Assembly: GCA_024867545.1 (NCBI GenBank) | Contig: JANFNE010000033.1 | Coordinates: 558,001-622,000 of the forward strand | Reading direction: 5' to 3' | Source of the DNA: Phytopythium helicoides | Lineage: Eukaryota > Oomycota > Peronosporomycetes > Pythiales > Pythiaceae | Length of the DNA: 64,000 bases | Part shown: positions 21,485-32,537 of the stretch, in pieces | Layout: each line of letters starts with the position of its first letter | Numbering within the stretch: position 1 is the first letter of the stretch | Translations under genes and position numbers: made by a program | The notes under the pieces: generated by a model | The model's input: only the letters and a program-made list of their open reading frames with translations | The model's database searches: none | What the model was told of the DNA's origin: nothing

Positions 21485-22463
21485 GGTGGCTGGTGTTGGA
21501 GGTGGAGGGTTTCTTGGAGAGGCTTGAGCTCGAGGACGCGAATTGCGGAATGACACCGGACTCGCAAGCTTGACCCGCTTGAACTGCGCGGCACGGCGCG
21601 GCGCGGCGCAGCGCGTGGCGCACATCTGTGGCGCTGGATTCCTCGCCGCGATGCGCTACCGTAGATGCTCTACAGCTACAGTACATAAACGGGAGTAGAT
21701 ATAACTTCAAGTGTAACCCGTAACCCGTCTGCTTGGGTGCGCAGAGACCTTGCAGGTCTGGCCGGCCTATGCAAAGCTGAGGTTGCGGACGACTGCGTCA
21801 TCGGGCCGCATGCCTGGGCTCTGGCTTCGCGTTGTTGTCGCCCAGTGGATTTCTGTCGCCCAGAGAAGCGGCCGGGGTTCCTCCCATCGGAGCAGCGACG
21901 CGCACTGCTTCAGTTTTGAAGTCCCCTGGATCATTTTCCGAGTGACTGAAGCGCAATGCGGACGCGAATCAATCAAGTCGTCGTGACACGGAGCCAAAGA
22001 CATGACTGCGTACTTGGCTTAGCTTCAGAACCGCCCGCGGTCCTTCAAGTCGCGATCTCTCTCTGCTTGGCGAGGCATGAGAGGAACGCGGTTATGCAAT
22101 GGAGAAAGGAGGGGAGGAAGGGGTGGTTTGACACCATTTCGAAGCTCGACGTTGATCAGCCATCGGCGCAGGCGCAGTCGGGGTCCACTCGGCACAGCTG
22201 AAGTGAGGCGATGCAGTGTGAAAGCATTTGAGAACACCTGCTTCAAGTGGTGGTCGAGCCCTTTTCTTGCTCGATCTGCTTGCACTTGGGACTTGGAAGC
22301 AAAAGAACGCGGCCGCATGTATCAAGCGGGCTCAGAGCATGTGCTGTGCGACACGCGCCTACATGCTGTAGTGGAGGGCATCAACATGGACGACCCAGAA
22401 GGATACGTTACGCCACTTAGAGGATCATTGGCTTTATGATCTTACTGCGATGTCCTGTTACTT
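21485..22463. other. Intergenic, no gene recognised
   Basis: About 1 kb between GK3's start and the first MHYT gene's stop. It should hold the GK3 promoter. Short open frames on both strands show no family features, start context or splice structure I would trust. Confidence 0.5.
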
Positions 22464-23826
22464 CTAGACCGGTGAATCGATTGGTCCAGATACGAAAACC
22501 CGGCGAACGCTGCCAGAATTCAGTCCACCCAGCATCTGTGGTTGCCTCACCACTTCCGACTGCTTGAGCCCCTCCGACTGCGGCCCTGCCGACGACTTGA
22601 ATACGGACGTCTTGGCCTGTTGGATAGCGCTCCTGGCGCTTCGATAGTTGCTCCTTTCGGCCATTCGAGTCGAGCGCACGACGCCGAAACTGGCAAGCCA
22701 GTAGCACAAAAGTAGTGCTCCGTTTGAAGCAACATCTGCAGCGCTCTTCCCGTCCAAAACAAATCGAGTCCTCTCGACGTAATTCTCTTCCGAGACAGTG
22801 TACGTCGCCGCCCCCATTCCGCAGTAATGCGTTGCGCAAACCGCCAGCCCCATGACCAATGCACTTCCGAGTCGCAATACTTCGCTGTCGGGCATAAAGG
22901 TTAGCTGCAGAAGAAATGCAAAAGTGTTAGGCGTGACCAGCGCGTTACAATTTCGAGACAGTTTGGCAAATTACCGCTCGAAAGAGAATCCAAAATGCGG
23001 CATTGGCCGTGACAAAGGCAATGACAACAGAAGCAGCTACGACGCCCATGTCGAAGCTCATGTCGGCATTTGTGCGCTGAGCCATCATTCCAAGGTAATG
23101 CATACCCAGAACACCAAGAGCTGCGAAGGCTCCCCCGAGCATGATGACCCACAGCCGTGATAGTAGCGCCAAGAGCTTTAGAAAAGTCGAGTAAGTCAAG
23201 CAATTGGAGTGATGTGGGTGTAATGTGAAGTAGATCACCTTGATGCGACGAGTTACGGCACTCTTGTTGACCACAACGTTCATCTTGACGTTCTTGAGCT
23301 TTGCTGCCTACAGAAACTATTGGTTAGGCGTCTCAAATATGAAAATCTTCGTCAGGATGAGGTACTCACAAGCATTTGTTTGCGACGTTCCGCTTCGATC
23401 TCGAGGAAAAATGGATCTGATGACGCAATTTTGAGACCGACAAGCACTCCCGCAACCGCGAACATGAATGAGAGGGCGGTGAGCCCTAGCTCAAAGTCAA
23501 TTTGAAGCTGAACACCGTTCTCTAGCTCCAATTCAAGAGCTGTCATGCCAGTGAAATGCATGCACCAGATCCCACAGCCCCCTAGGGCCAGTGCTGAGAG
23601 AAGTAGAAGCACTCGTTTGAAAGCTGGCTCTTCAACCTGGCGCCATTGCTCCATCAATTGGATCGCTATCATCGGTTAGGCATCAACGGGTCAGAAAACA
23701 GCTTTGGTTGCCCGATTTGCTTCATCACTCACTGCAATAGCTGCCTGTCACGGAGATCAAATACGACAGGACTATCCGTGTACCAGTCCAGTGCTGTGAA
23801 ATAGATGCCCCCGTTCCTGACGACAT
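22464..23826 (-). CDS. MHYT-domain membrane protein (copy A)
   Basis: Model: complement(22464..22904, 22975..23175, 23239..23307, 23370..23665, 23733..23826), 366 residues; introns of 62-70 nt with phases agreeing. The MHYT domain is a bundle of membrane helices in which M-H-x-x-G-M motifs are thought to bind a metal and sense small gases; that role was proposed from bacterial proteins. The motifs here are WCMHFTGM, GMHYLGM and ATHYCGM, each at a membrane segment edge. A basic cytosolic loop (ERRKQML, VTRRIK) separates helices, and the C-terminal 80 residues are polar. No signalling output domain is attached. An upstream exon cannot be excluded, because an acceptor-like CTCACAG lies just before the start. 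Confidence 0.85.
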
Positions 23827-24123
23827 GCCCTTGCTGATGGATTCTGTGAGAAAGCAAAAGCGCTGATGTTCAGCTCAATTACAATCATAACGCAGGACCG
23901 TTTCGCACAATCTGATCGCTTCTTTGCTCCTCAAATTATCACTGTCCAGCAAGGTCCTGACTTTGGATACAAAGTCGACTTGGTCTGATATTTTGGGGAG
24001 ATCAAATCTAGGCGCATTCTATTTCAGCTCTCACAAAGCCTTTGTGGTGCTCCAGGAATAAGTAGCATGTGCAGATGTATTTACTGTTTGTTAGGATAGA
24101 CGTGTTGCTTCACAATGCTAGTT
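23827..24123. other. Short intergenic region
   Basis: About 300 bases between MHYT copies A and B, which share a strand. It should hold the promoter of A and the 3' UTR of B. I see no gene. Confidence 0.5.
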
Positions 24124-25499
24124 TCACGAGCTAGCACTTGGTTCAGCGGTGTCAGCAGAGATGGCGATCTTATGGGAACCATGGGCTGCCGCAGATCGAC
24201 TATCAACTGGTACCATTGTCGTGTCCGATGGCTTCTTGAGGAGCATGCTTCCTGAGGTTTTCATTGTTGGGGCCTTCGACTCTGGTCCGTTCCCTTTGCT
24301 GCCATTATTCTGACTGGATTGACGATCCATTAGCCGGACCGAGCGTGCTACACTAGCGCTCGTGAGCCAATAGCTGACAAGCAGTGCCACATTGGACGCA
24401 ATTTCTGCCGAGCTCTTTCCGGATATCACAATTCGTGTCGTGTCGGTGTAGTCTTCCTCTGATACGGTGTAGGTGGCAGCACACATTCCGCTATAATGAG
24501 TCGCGCACACAGCGATGCCCATGATGAGTGCGCTTCCGAGACGTAGCGCTTCACTATCCGGCATAAAGGTGAGCTGAATCGTTTGATATCATGATTAGAC
24601 ACATTCATTTGATCAGTAAGCCACGGAAATTCACAACTTACGATGCGAAACAAAATCCAAAAGGCTGCACTAGCTGCAACGAAGGCGATAACAACCGATG
24701 CTCCGACAAGCAGGGAGTGAAAGTGCATGATCGCATTGGTGCGCTGAGCTAGCATGCCAATGTAATGCATACCAAGCACTCCGAGTGCAGTGAATGCGCC
24801 ACCAATGATAATGAACCATGGCCGAGAGAAGAGCGCAGCAAACTGGCGCAACATTCCTTACAAAAGTTAGTTTCGATACAAAACGACCAAGACGATGGTT
24901 GGGTCAAGTACATCACCTTGATACGCCGATGAACCGCCGTCTTGTTTACAACAACGTTCATCTTGATTTTCTTCAAACTGGAGCTCTGTAAAATCACCCG
25001 ATACATCAGAAGCGCACACAGACAGAAGTTGAATTAACGCTATCCTCACAAGCATGAGTTTGCGTCGTTCAGCTTGAATCTCGAGAAAGAACGGATCTGA
25101 TGAGGCGATTTTGAGTCCAACAAGGACACCCGTCGTTGAAAAAGCAAAGGAAAGCACAGTAAGGCCGAGCTCGAAGTCAATTTGAAGCTGCGTGCCATCC
25201 TCCAGTTCTAGTTCGAGAGCATTCATGCCCGTGAAGTGCATGCACCAGATCCCGCAACCGCCAAGAGCCATCGCTGAGAGCATTAGAAGAATGCGCTTAT
25301 ATTGTGCCTCCTCGATGCGTCGCCACTGCTCCATGAGCTGAATTGCTGGTCTCCCTTTGTTAGCACTCCGGGTAGGCTCGAGAGCAAAATGCATCATGCT
25401 CACTCACTGCAGTAGCTGCCCGTAACCGAGATCAAATACGACAGCACAGATGCGAGCGCCTATCCAACCTTGTACTATCTCGCTCTTTGTTCCTGGCAT
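24124..25499 (-). CDS. MHYT-domain membrane protein (copy B), one-base frame jump in exon 1
   Basis: Model: complement(24124..24573, 24642..24842, 24917..24985, 25050..25345, 25408..25499), the same five-exon plan and the same middle-exon lengths (201, 69 and 296 nt) as copy A. Motifs: WCMHFTGM, GMHYIGM, ATHYSGM. Exon 1 reads MPGTKSEIVQGWIGARI and then needs one base removed near 25445 to continue VLSYLISVTGSYC, which is identical to copy A over that stretch; removing it also restores the exon phase. So either B is freshly disrupted or this is an assembly error. The tail differs from A, with Ser/Lys-rich sequence. Confidence 0.8.
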
Positions 25500-26264
25500 T
25501 GCAGAATTCAACAAGCTTCACGATCGACAGACTGGTATTTGGCGTGTGAGCGCGCGCTTACTGAAAGTAACCCTGCTGCTATTTCAAGTGTTGAGCGCAA
25601 TCGCCGTCGCATCCGTGAGCAGATATCAAACTCTTGTTTCACCGAGGTTCCTACTCAACCCTTCGCAAGTATCTAAAATCATCACACAACATCGGTTATG
25701 AGTGTTGGGTTGTGTCTCAGGTGAAGCAGTTACGAATTCTTACCTTATCGACTCCCGATTTGTTCTCGAGGTCGCTGTCAGGAAATTGGGAAACACCGAG
25801 TCAAAGCACTGCACGTTGAGTTGAAAATGCTCCCAAGTGGTTTTGGATCTGGTCAGACACAAGACAAGCAAAGTGTGTGACCTGAACTTGATCAATGCTA
25901 ATCGGAATCGATAAAAATCACTCAAAGCAACAATTTCTCGTAAGGTAGACCCTGCTGCGGTGCCGTCCTTGAGGGGAGAACTTTCTCCACCGACCCAGAG
26001 CCGAGCAGCGGCTCTCCACTTTCGCACACGATCTCGACGTGATAAACAGCAATGCAGTGAGAGAGGCGACTGGTGCCAACCATCCTGGAGCTGGATTCGC
26101 TCGCTCTGCAGTTTCTGTCGCTCTCACCAGGACTGTTGAAGCACCAAAGTCGACCATAAAGTGCCCATCTGCCGCTAAATCTCCTGAAACCGTCGACTTT
26201 TTCGACGGATCGCGTCCAGCGTGGCAGAGTATCCATGTGTCACAAGAGACCGTAGCTGCTCGAG
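25500..26264. other. Divergent upstream region between MHYT-B and the GOST-family gene
   Basis: About 0.76 kb with no gene I can support. Minus-strand open frames around 25740-26236 have no family match. It separates two divergently transcribed genes and should contain both promoters. Confidence 0.5.
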
Positions 26265-28417
26265 ATGAGGCGTCGACTGCCGCTGCTCTGGCTGCTGCTG
26301 GCGCCGCTGCCCGCCGCTCGCGCGCTGGTGACGCCGTTCTCGCACCGCTTCCGCCTCGAGGCGAGCCCTCGCGTGCCCTCCGCTGCCAACCAGTCGGTCA
26401 CCTACCAGGGCGTCGCGGCTGGCGCGGGCGGCTACAATGGGGGTGCGCTGGCGGCGCTCATGCGCTGGAACACTTTCTCGCTCGTGTCCGAGTTCGGGCT
26501 CGAGCGCGGCGGCCGCATGACCATCGAGCTCTCGCGCGTCGAGTCAAGCGACGCGAACGTGCCCGTGGTGCTCACGCTCTACGACGACGACCAGTGGCGT
26601 GTCTACTCGCTGCTGCGGCTGCGAGAGATGCCGCTGCGCTCACCCGCGGTGCTGTGCCACTACCCGTCGAGCGTGCGCTTCTCCATCACACCGGCGAGAT
26701 TCGATGGCTCGTGGAGACGCAAGTTTGACGTGAGCAAGCCGAGCCTGTACACGCTCCAAGCGCAAGTGTGCGGCGACGCCACCGTCGAGATCGAGGTACA
26801 TTTATCTGGTAGCGTTTTGGGAGCACGACGCGACTCATCGAGTGAATGGAATAGGGAACCGTGACGATGGTCAATGTCGGGTACGATGACAAGCTATCCG
26901 AGTATCTCGCGGTCGAAGATCTCGGACTCATTCCGCTGTACCAAGGTCCGACAGTTCTTTCGTCGCTATCCCGTCCATTAATGCGCGTTGACATGACGTT
27001 GATCAAACAGCCTTGATCGTGCTGTACTCTATCGCGACCCTGTTGTGGATAGTCGAGTGCTACAAGCATCGTCGAAATGCGCCGGTAACACACATGGCTT
27101 ACTCGTCTTGGAAACATGGGTGCTAACTGGAGCTCTTGATGAAAGAAAATCTGCTACGCGGTGCAAATTGCTCTTCACATCAAGACGGTATCCGTGACGT
27201 TGCAGCTCTGGTACCTGCGCGAATTGAGCGTCTCCGGCAGACACGAGCCATTCTTGGACACAGCCCAGCGCTTATCAGATAGCACATCGAACGGGTCTCT
27301 GCTCGGTGTTGCTCTTGTCGGAGCGTTGGGCTGGTCGCTAACCCGAGAAGCCCTATCTATTCGTGAGCGACGAATGCTCGGGCTAGTCTTCGCTGTGTAT
27401 GCAGCGATTGCCCTATCCAAGTCGCTGTGCTACGATGAAGATAGCGACGCTTGTCGCGCACTGATGCTGGTCGAATATGTTATCCAGTCGATCTTGATGT
27501 TGACTGTTGTCATCGCCCTTAACTTCACAGTTGCTCAGCTGCGCCTCACATTGACTGAGGCGCGGTGGAACAACTTTGCGACCCCGCTCACCTACATGAA
27601 GCTGAACCAATTCCAGTCAGTGTCATCGAGATGGAGGTTTGGTGAAGGGGAAGTGATGCTGACTTGCTTTCTGTATGTTCAGGTCTTTCCGGAACCTCTT
27701 TTTGGTCTACCTTCTATTCCCAACTGCATTCCTGATACTCAATGTACGAGCAGCGCGTAGCATGACGCGTACAAAGATGTAGTGGCTAACTAAATCCTTG
27801 TTGCAGCTCGTTGTGGTGACGCCTCCTGGATTATGGAGATACGACTGGGTCAACTCGCTCATCAGTGAAGCCGCGACGCTGTTCATGTACGTGCAAATCG
27901 CTCGTGTCGTGCGTCCGCTTGATCCATACATTTACACACGAGTAAGTGCTGGTAAACCACCAGAAAATCATCGTTCCCTGGCGCAAATGATATTTAATGT
28001 CGTGTAACTTGACCAATGTAGGTCGCTAGAGGAACCGACATGCGAACGAGTCGGGAACAGCGCCCTACGCGCTCACCGCAGCGTCGACCGTCTCCGATTT
28101 TCGCTGCTCCTCCATTGTCTCCCACGATTGTTTCTCCCACAGCTTTCGACACGGAAATCATGAGAACGGACTCGCCTCCTGGCTCGATACTCGAGCTGAA
28201 TGAACGCATCATGGAGCGTTACCCAACGCCAGTATCTCGTCGACCAAGTTTCTCTCAGCGACGGACATCTCCATCGTCTGGAGGGCCAAGGTCTTCCGCG
28301 GGCTCTTCTTCTTCATCTGACTCCCTTGCTGTGGATGAACCTACGGAATCACCAGTAATGGTGCCAACTACGTCTCGATCGAGATCTCCATCACCATCTC
28401 GCGCTAACCTATCATGA
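26265..28417 (+). CDS. GPR107/GPR108-like seven-TM protein (lung-7-TM/GOST family)
   Basis: Model: join(26265..26795, 26855..26945, 27011..27084, 27146..27615, 27683..27743, 27807..27941, 28022..28417), 585 residues; introns of 59-80 nt and all phases agree. It has a signal peptide (LPLLWLLLAPLPAARA), then a beta-rich lumenal domain of about 170 residues, then a seven-helix block: LIVLYSIATLLWIVECY, VQIALHIKTVSV, LLGVALVGALGWSLTRE, GLVFAVYAAIAL, SILMLTVVIALNF, FLVYLLFPTAFLILN and LISEAATLFMYVQIA. The C-terminal 150 residues are Ser/Pro/Arg-rich and cytosolic. Animal relatives act in Golgi/endosome trafficking; that role is inferred. The gene is complete. Confidence 0.88.
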
Positions 28418-28552
28418 ATACTCACAGTACCAATGAGTGCAAGTCGTTGGGTGTGAAGACAACATTATCCAAGAATGAATGAAAAAATCGGTGCATTTAC
28501 AAAACATCTAGACTCAGCTACACCGTTATGAATTGGGTTCAACCTTCCCACT

Positions 28553-29128
28553 TTATCCGCGTCGTAGTGTCTGCGATGAGCTTCCGTAGGTGTTGTAATT
28601 TCCTAACGCCTTTAGGAAGTTCGCGAGTCCGGCACTCACGTCACCGTAGAAAGTAATGGTAACTCCAGCTTGACCATTGCTGTTTCCACCGTAGGAGTTG
28701 ATACCTGCGCCAACATCGACGCTGGCACCGCCGTTGACAATGGCTCCACCATCGACGCTCCCACCGCCTTCGACGCTCACACCGCCTTCGACGCTTACAC
28801 CGCCGTCAACACTGGCACCGCCTTCGACGCTTACACCGCCGTCGACACTGGCACCGCCTTCGATGCTCACATCGCCGTCGACGCTGGCACCATCTTCGAC
28901 GGTAGCTCCTGCATCGTTGGTACTAGTGGACGGTGTAGAAGTGTACAGCGATGTTGTTGGAGTGACTGACGGGGTAGCACTCGCAGGGCTAGTGTAGGGA
29001 GCACTTGTCGTGCTCACCGGCGATGGTGTCTTGGTGCATGGTGTCTTCGCGTCAGACGAGGCCGAGACGTGGCTGGTGAGAGCCACCGCGGCGACAAGGA
29101 GCTTCACGAGGGTCTTCCCAGACAGCAT
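28553..29128 (-). CDS. Secreted repeat protein (GASVDGG/VSVEGG repeats)
   Basis: Encodes 191 residues in one exon, starting MLSGKTLVK. Residues 1-23 are a signal peptide (LLVAAVALTSHVSA), followed by a Ser/Thr/Pro-rich stretch of about 45 residues likely to be O-glycosylated. A repeat region follows (about residues 75-140), built from alternating GGASVDGG and GGVSVEGG hexapeptide-like units, then a unique C-terminus VTITFYGDVSAGLANFLKALG. Only two cysteines are visible, one in the signal-proximal region. Repeats of this type suit a left-handed beta structure or a cell-wall or adhesive protein. I do not recognise the family and see no RXLR motif. Confidence 0.7.
   Translation of the reverse strand: MLSGKTLVKLLVAAVALTSHVSASSDAKTPCTKTPSPVSTTSAPYTSPASATPSVTPTTSLYTSTPSTSTNDAGATVEDGASVDGDVSIEGGASVDGGVSVEGGASVDGGVSVEGGVSVEGGGSVDGGAIVNGGASVDVGAGINSYGGNSNGQAGVTITFYGDVSAGLANFLKALGNYNTYGSSSQTLRRG
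28735..28905 (-). repeat. In-frame 15/30-bp coding repeat within the secreted protein gene
   Basis: Units translating as GASVDGG and VSVEGG alternate, with near-identical DNA (for example ACACCGCCTTCGACGCT on the plus strand). Unit lengths are multiples of three, so copy-number changes keep the frame. Confidence 0.75.
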
Positions 29129-29752
29129 GTTGAAAAGGATAGCAAGTATGCCTTGACTGGTGTTGTGAGATGTTGGGGAAGGAGTGCTGCTGGGACCTGG
29201 TGAAGCTGGGGGACAGGTACTCGAGGTACCTGTTGTCTTGCACAGGCAAGAAAGTTGTAGAATGAGGCGATGTGAAGACACGCCGGGACTTGGACAAAGC
29301 CACCACCACTGTCGTGATCGTTAGAAGAGAGCGCGCGTGCATTCTTGTCGGACCAGTATGGTGGGCAAACTCAGAAACCTAAGCTGCGCTACATACTTGC
29401 ACGATACTTGCACGAAGAAGCCACAGCTCCATGTTCTGATCGCACGAATAGTGTTTTGAACGGCCGAAAGTATTTTTGCTGGATAGGTGGTTGCTGAAGG
29501 GGTCCACGAAAGCTCACCACAGATGGGGAAGAAAACGACTTCTTCAGCATGGCGCGTTCACAGCCCTCATTGCCGGTGAGCACAAAACATTGAGGCACCA
29601 AAAAAAAAAAAAGAGTTGGTATTGCTTGTTGGATATGATTTGGGCATAGTACGGAGGTGTATGTGCGACCCGAGATCGCAAAGACTCGGTATGCCGAGTT
29701 GTTCGTGGCAACGCTCGCGTGGATGCCAGGAGTCGGTCGGAGTACTCGAACT
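29129..29752. other. Intergenic, no gene recognised
   Basis: About 0.6 kb between the secreted repeat protein start and the 3' end of the FYVE-SYLF gene. It contains an A12 run near 29600 and no supportable gene. Confidence 0.5.
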
Positions 29753-31540
29753 CTACTTGATGTGATCATGCCCGCAAGTCTTGCATTTGCGCGAGAAGGA
29801 CTTGGCGACGAAAGCATCGCACCGGCAGGAATTACAGTGCGACGGCGGCGGTGGTCGTGCATCATACTGGGCAACACCTTCCATAGCGTTGTCGATAGCA
29901 TCGTACAGGCACTGAGCTGCTCGAGGACGAGGCACCTGCCCCGCTTAGAATAACCTCAGGTGTGAGCTTCTGGCCATAGAAATTTGTGTTCATCTCGGTC
30001 CGTGCCGTGATAACCGCACCATGAAGAGATATGCCAGCAAACAAGCCCCGGCTATGAGAGTAGCTGAAGTTAGCATTGAAGCCGCCGCGACTAGCTGCCG
30101 CTTGAGCCAGTGCGTCTCGTCCGTAAGGGACCCAATGCCAGGCTCAGTCCGCCTCCGACATTCACCTGGGTGCGGTGGAAAACCTTGACAGCATTCGTCG
30201 ACCCCATGATAATCATGAACTCGATCAGTTCACCGCCTGCCTCGAATCCACCACCGATGCCGGCTGTACCAATTGCAGACGGGGCTGACCACGTTCCATC
30301 GTCAAGTTTGGCGATCACGATGCCTGTACCAGCCTTGGCCGTGATAAGTAGTCCTGCCTTGATGACAGTAAGGAATGCGATGCCCTTGGCCTTCTTCAGA
30401 AAGTTACAGGGATATACCTGTCGCTGTCCGCACCAAAGTCTGGCCGGAAAAAGTTGCCGAGAATGTCGGCGGCATTGCGGCACTCCTTCTCCAGTGAGCG
30501 GCTATACGGAAGATGGAGCCGCGTCTTGGCCTCATGCGGATTCTCTTTGTGGCAGTTGGCGTACTGTACATTGAGTCCACTTCTGGAACGCTTGCAGAAT
30601 AGGCGTACAAATCGTGCACACGCGCTGCGGGATCGCTGGGTCGTAGTTCTTGGCGTGGGAAGTCGAGATTTGCTCAGGTGATATGAGCATGCGGGCGGGT
30701 GAGCACGACTTGCACACTGCAGCGCCGCACTTGCGACAATGGTGCCTCCGGTTCTTGATGTCAAAGTCCTCGCTACAGATGGAGCATTTGGGCGTGTCTG
30801 CGTACCGGCCGCGCGTCAGACGCGACGAAATGCTGCTGTCCGACATGGTGGCTCTTGGCGCACCCGAGCTGGATTGGCTGTCGCTGCTGCCAACACTGTC
30901 GCGCGCCAACATGTCGTTTGCCGAGTACGGCCTGCGGTTGCCCGAGGTGCGCGACCTGACCTGGTGGATTCTCGCCCGCCGCGCTCGTGAGCACTGACGG
31001 CGTGGATTCATGTCGATGAAGGCGCTGACTCTGGTGTGCCGAGCCGCCGTTCTTGAGCTTGAGGTGCGCCTTGAGCAGCTTCCTTCGCTTCTTATCGTCG
31101 GGTATGAGCTGCGCGAGCTGCGGCAGCATGTGCTCGAGCATGATGCCGCTGCCGAAGTAGGTCTCTAGTCGCGCGACGAAGAGCGCGGCCTTGAGCTCGC
31201 CCTGTCCGTACGCCTTGCAGTCGCGCTTGAAGCCCGCGACGACCTCGTCGTTGTCTCGGTTGGCGCCGCGCACGGCCGCCAGCATGCGCTTGTAGATGGC
31301 CGAGGCCTCGTCGCCGCTGGCGGCGGGCGGCACCTCCAGCTTGGGCTTGTCGCCCTGCTCCTCGGGCTCCCTGTCCTTCTTCTTCTTCTTCTTCTTCTTC
31401 TTGGCCTTGGCGGCCGCGCCGGTCCTGCTGCGCCGCAGCGCCTCCGACGGCGGCGCGGCCGCCACGTCCAGTCGGTGGCCGCAGTGCGCGCAGAAGCGCG
31501 CGTTGCCCGTCGTGGAGCCGCACGCGGGGCACAGCGCCAT
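29753..31540 (-). CDS. Zinc-ribbon, FYVE and SYLF (Ysc84/SH3YL1-type) protein with several frame jumps
   Basis: Order of parts from 31540: a zinc ribbon (CPACGSTTGNARFCAHCG), a poly-lysine run, a helical domain (ASAIYKRMLAAVRG...PQLAQLIPD), a FYVE finger (CSICSEDF, RRHHCRKCG, CKSC, CTIC) that binds PI3P on endosomes, then a SYLF lipid-binding domain (KKAKGIAFLTVIKAG, GTAGIGGGFEAGGE, SRGLFAGISLHGAVI, LYDAIDNAMEG) and a closing CNSC...CKTC zinc finger. SYLF-FYVE proteins link phosphoinositides to actin. The reading frame changes near 30900-31000 (probably an intron) and again near 30565, 30410, 30125 and 29941. Each of the last four needs a single base, and 30410, 30125 and 29941 lie in C, T or G runs. 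It is either a decayed gene or an assembly-damaged one. Confidence 0.7.
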
Positions 31541-31723
31541 GGCGCCTGTCTCCTGGCTCGGCCACTAGGGAAATAATGGGGGCTCACATTGGGGGAAAGC
31601 AGCGGGCTGCGTCCCGGAAAAACCGCGCGAGCATCCGGTTTACGCCACCCGGCGACAATCGCACAAGACGTGTCGCAAGGGGAAACCTCACCCACTTAAA
31701 GCAGACCACAGCGCGCGCCGAAG

Positions 31724-32476
31724 ATGCCGAAGGTGGCGCTGGTGACGGGCGGCAGCCGCGGCATCGGCCTGGCCGTCGCGCGCCGCCTGCACCGCGACGG
31801 GTGGGCCGTGGCGCTCACCAGCCGCTCGCTCGCGCGCTCCGAGGCGGCCGCGCGCGCCATCGCGGGCGGCGGCGACCTGCGGCGGCTGCTGCCGCTCGAG
31901 TACGCGGCGCCGACGCGCGCCGACGAGGCGCAGGACGCGGCCGCGGACGTCGTGGCGCGCGTGGGCAGCGAGCTGGGCGGCGTGTCGGCGCTCGTGAACG
32001 CGGCCGGCGTGTCCAGGGACAGCCTGCTGCTGCGCCTGCGCGACGCAGAGTTGGACGAGCTGCTGCTCACGAACCTCGTGGGGCCGCTGCAGATGGCGCG
32101 CGCGGTCGCCAAGGGCATGATGCAGCGCCGCCACGGCAGCATCGTCAACATCGGCAGCGTCGTCGGCGCGGCCGGCAACGTCGGGCAGACCGCCTACAGC
32201 GCGTCCAAGGCCGCGCTCGTGGGCGCCACCAAGTCGCTCGCCAAGGAGCTCGGCAGCCGCAACATCCGTGTCAACCTCGTCGAGCCGGGCTTCATCGACA
32301 CCGACATGACGGCGGCCATGGCCGACGCCGCCAAGCAGCGCACCCTCGCCAACATCCCGCTCGCGAGGCTCGGACAGCCGGACGAGGTCGCCAACCTGGT
32401 GGCGTTCTTGGCAGGCGACGAAGCCTCCTACATCACCGGTCAGTGTATCCGGATCGATGGCGGGCTCATCATTTAG
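31724..32476 (+). CDS. Short-chain dehydrogenase, 3-oxoacyl-[ACP] reductase (FabG/CBR4-like)
   Basis: Encodes 250 residues in one exon. It reduces 3-oxoacyl groups with NAD(P)H. Motifs: TGGSRGIG (dinucleotide binding), NAAGVS, the catalytic Ser in IVNIGSVVG and the YSASK Tyr-Lys pair, then PGFIDTDM, and the C-terminal IDGG typical of classical SDRs. The GGSRGIG...VNAAG...GSVVG pattern resembles CBR4/FabG, suggesting mitochondrial fatty acid synthesis. No obvious targeting peptide precedes it. It is divergent from the FYVE-SYLF gene across 183 bp. Other SDR substrates are possible. Confidence 0.88.
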   Translation: MPKVALVTGGSRGIGLAVARRLHRDGWAVALTSRSLARSEAAARAIAGGGDLRRLLPLEYAAPTRADEAQDAAADVVARVGSELGGVSALVNAAGVSRDSLLLRLRDAELDELLLTNLVGPLQMARAVAKGMMQRRHGSIVNIGSVVGAAGNVGQTAYSASKAALVGATKSLAKELGSRNIRVNLVEPGFIDTDMTAAMADAAKQRTLANIPLARLGQPDEVANLVAFLAGDEASYITGQCIRIDGGLII

Positions 32477-32537
32477 CAAGTGGCAGCGAGGGCAAACGAG
32501 CTTTCGATTTTAAAAAACTAGTGTTTGGCAATGTACG

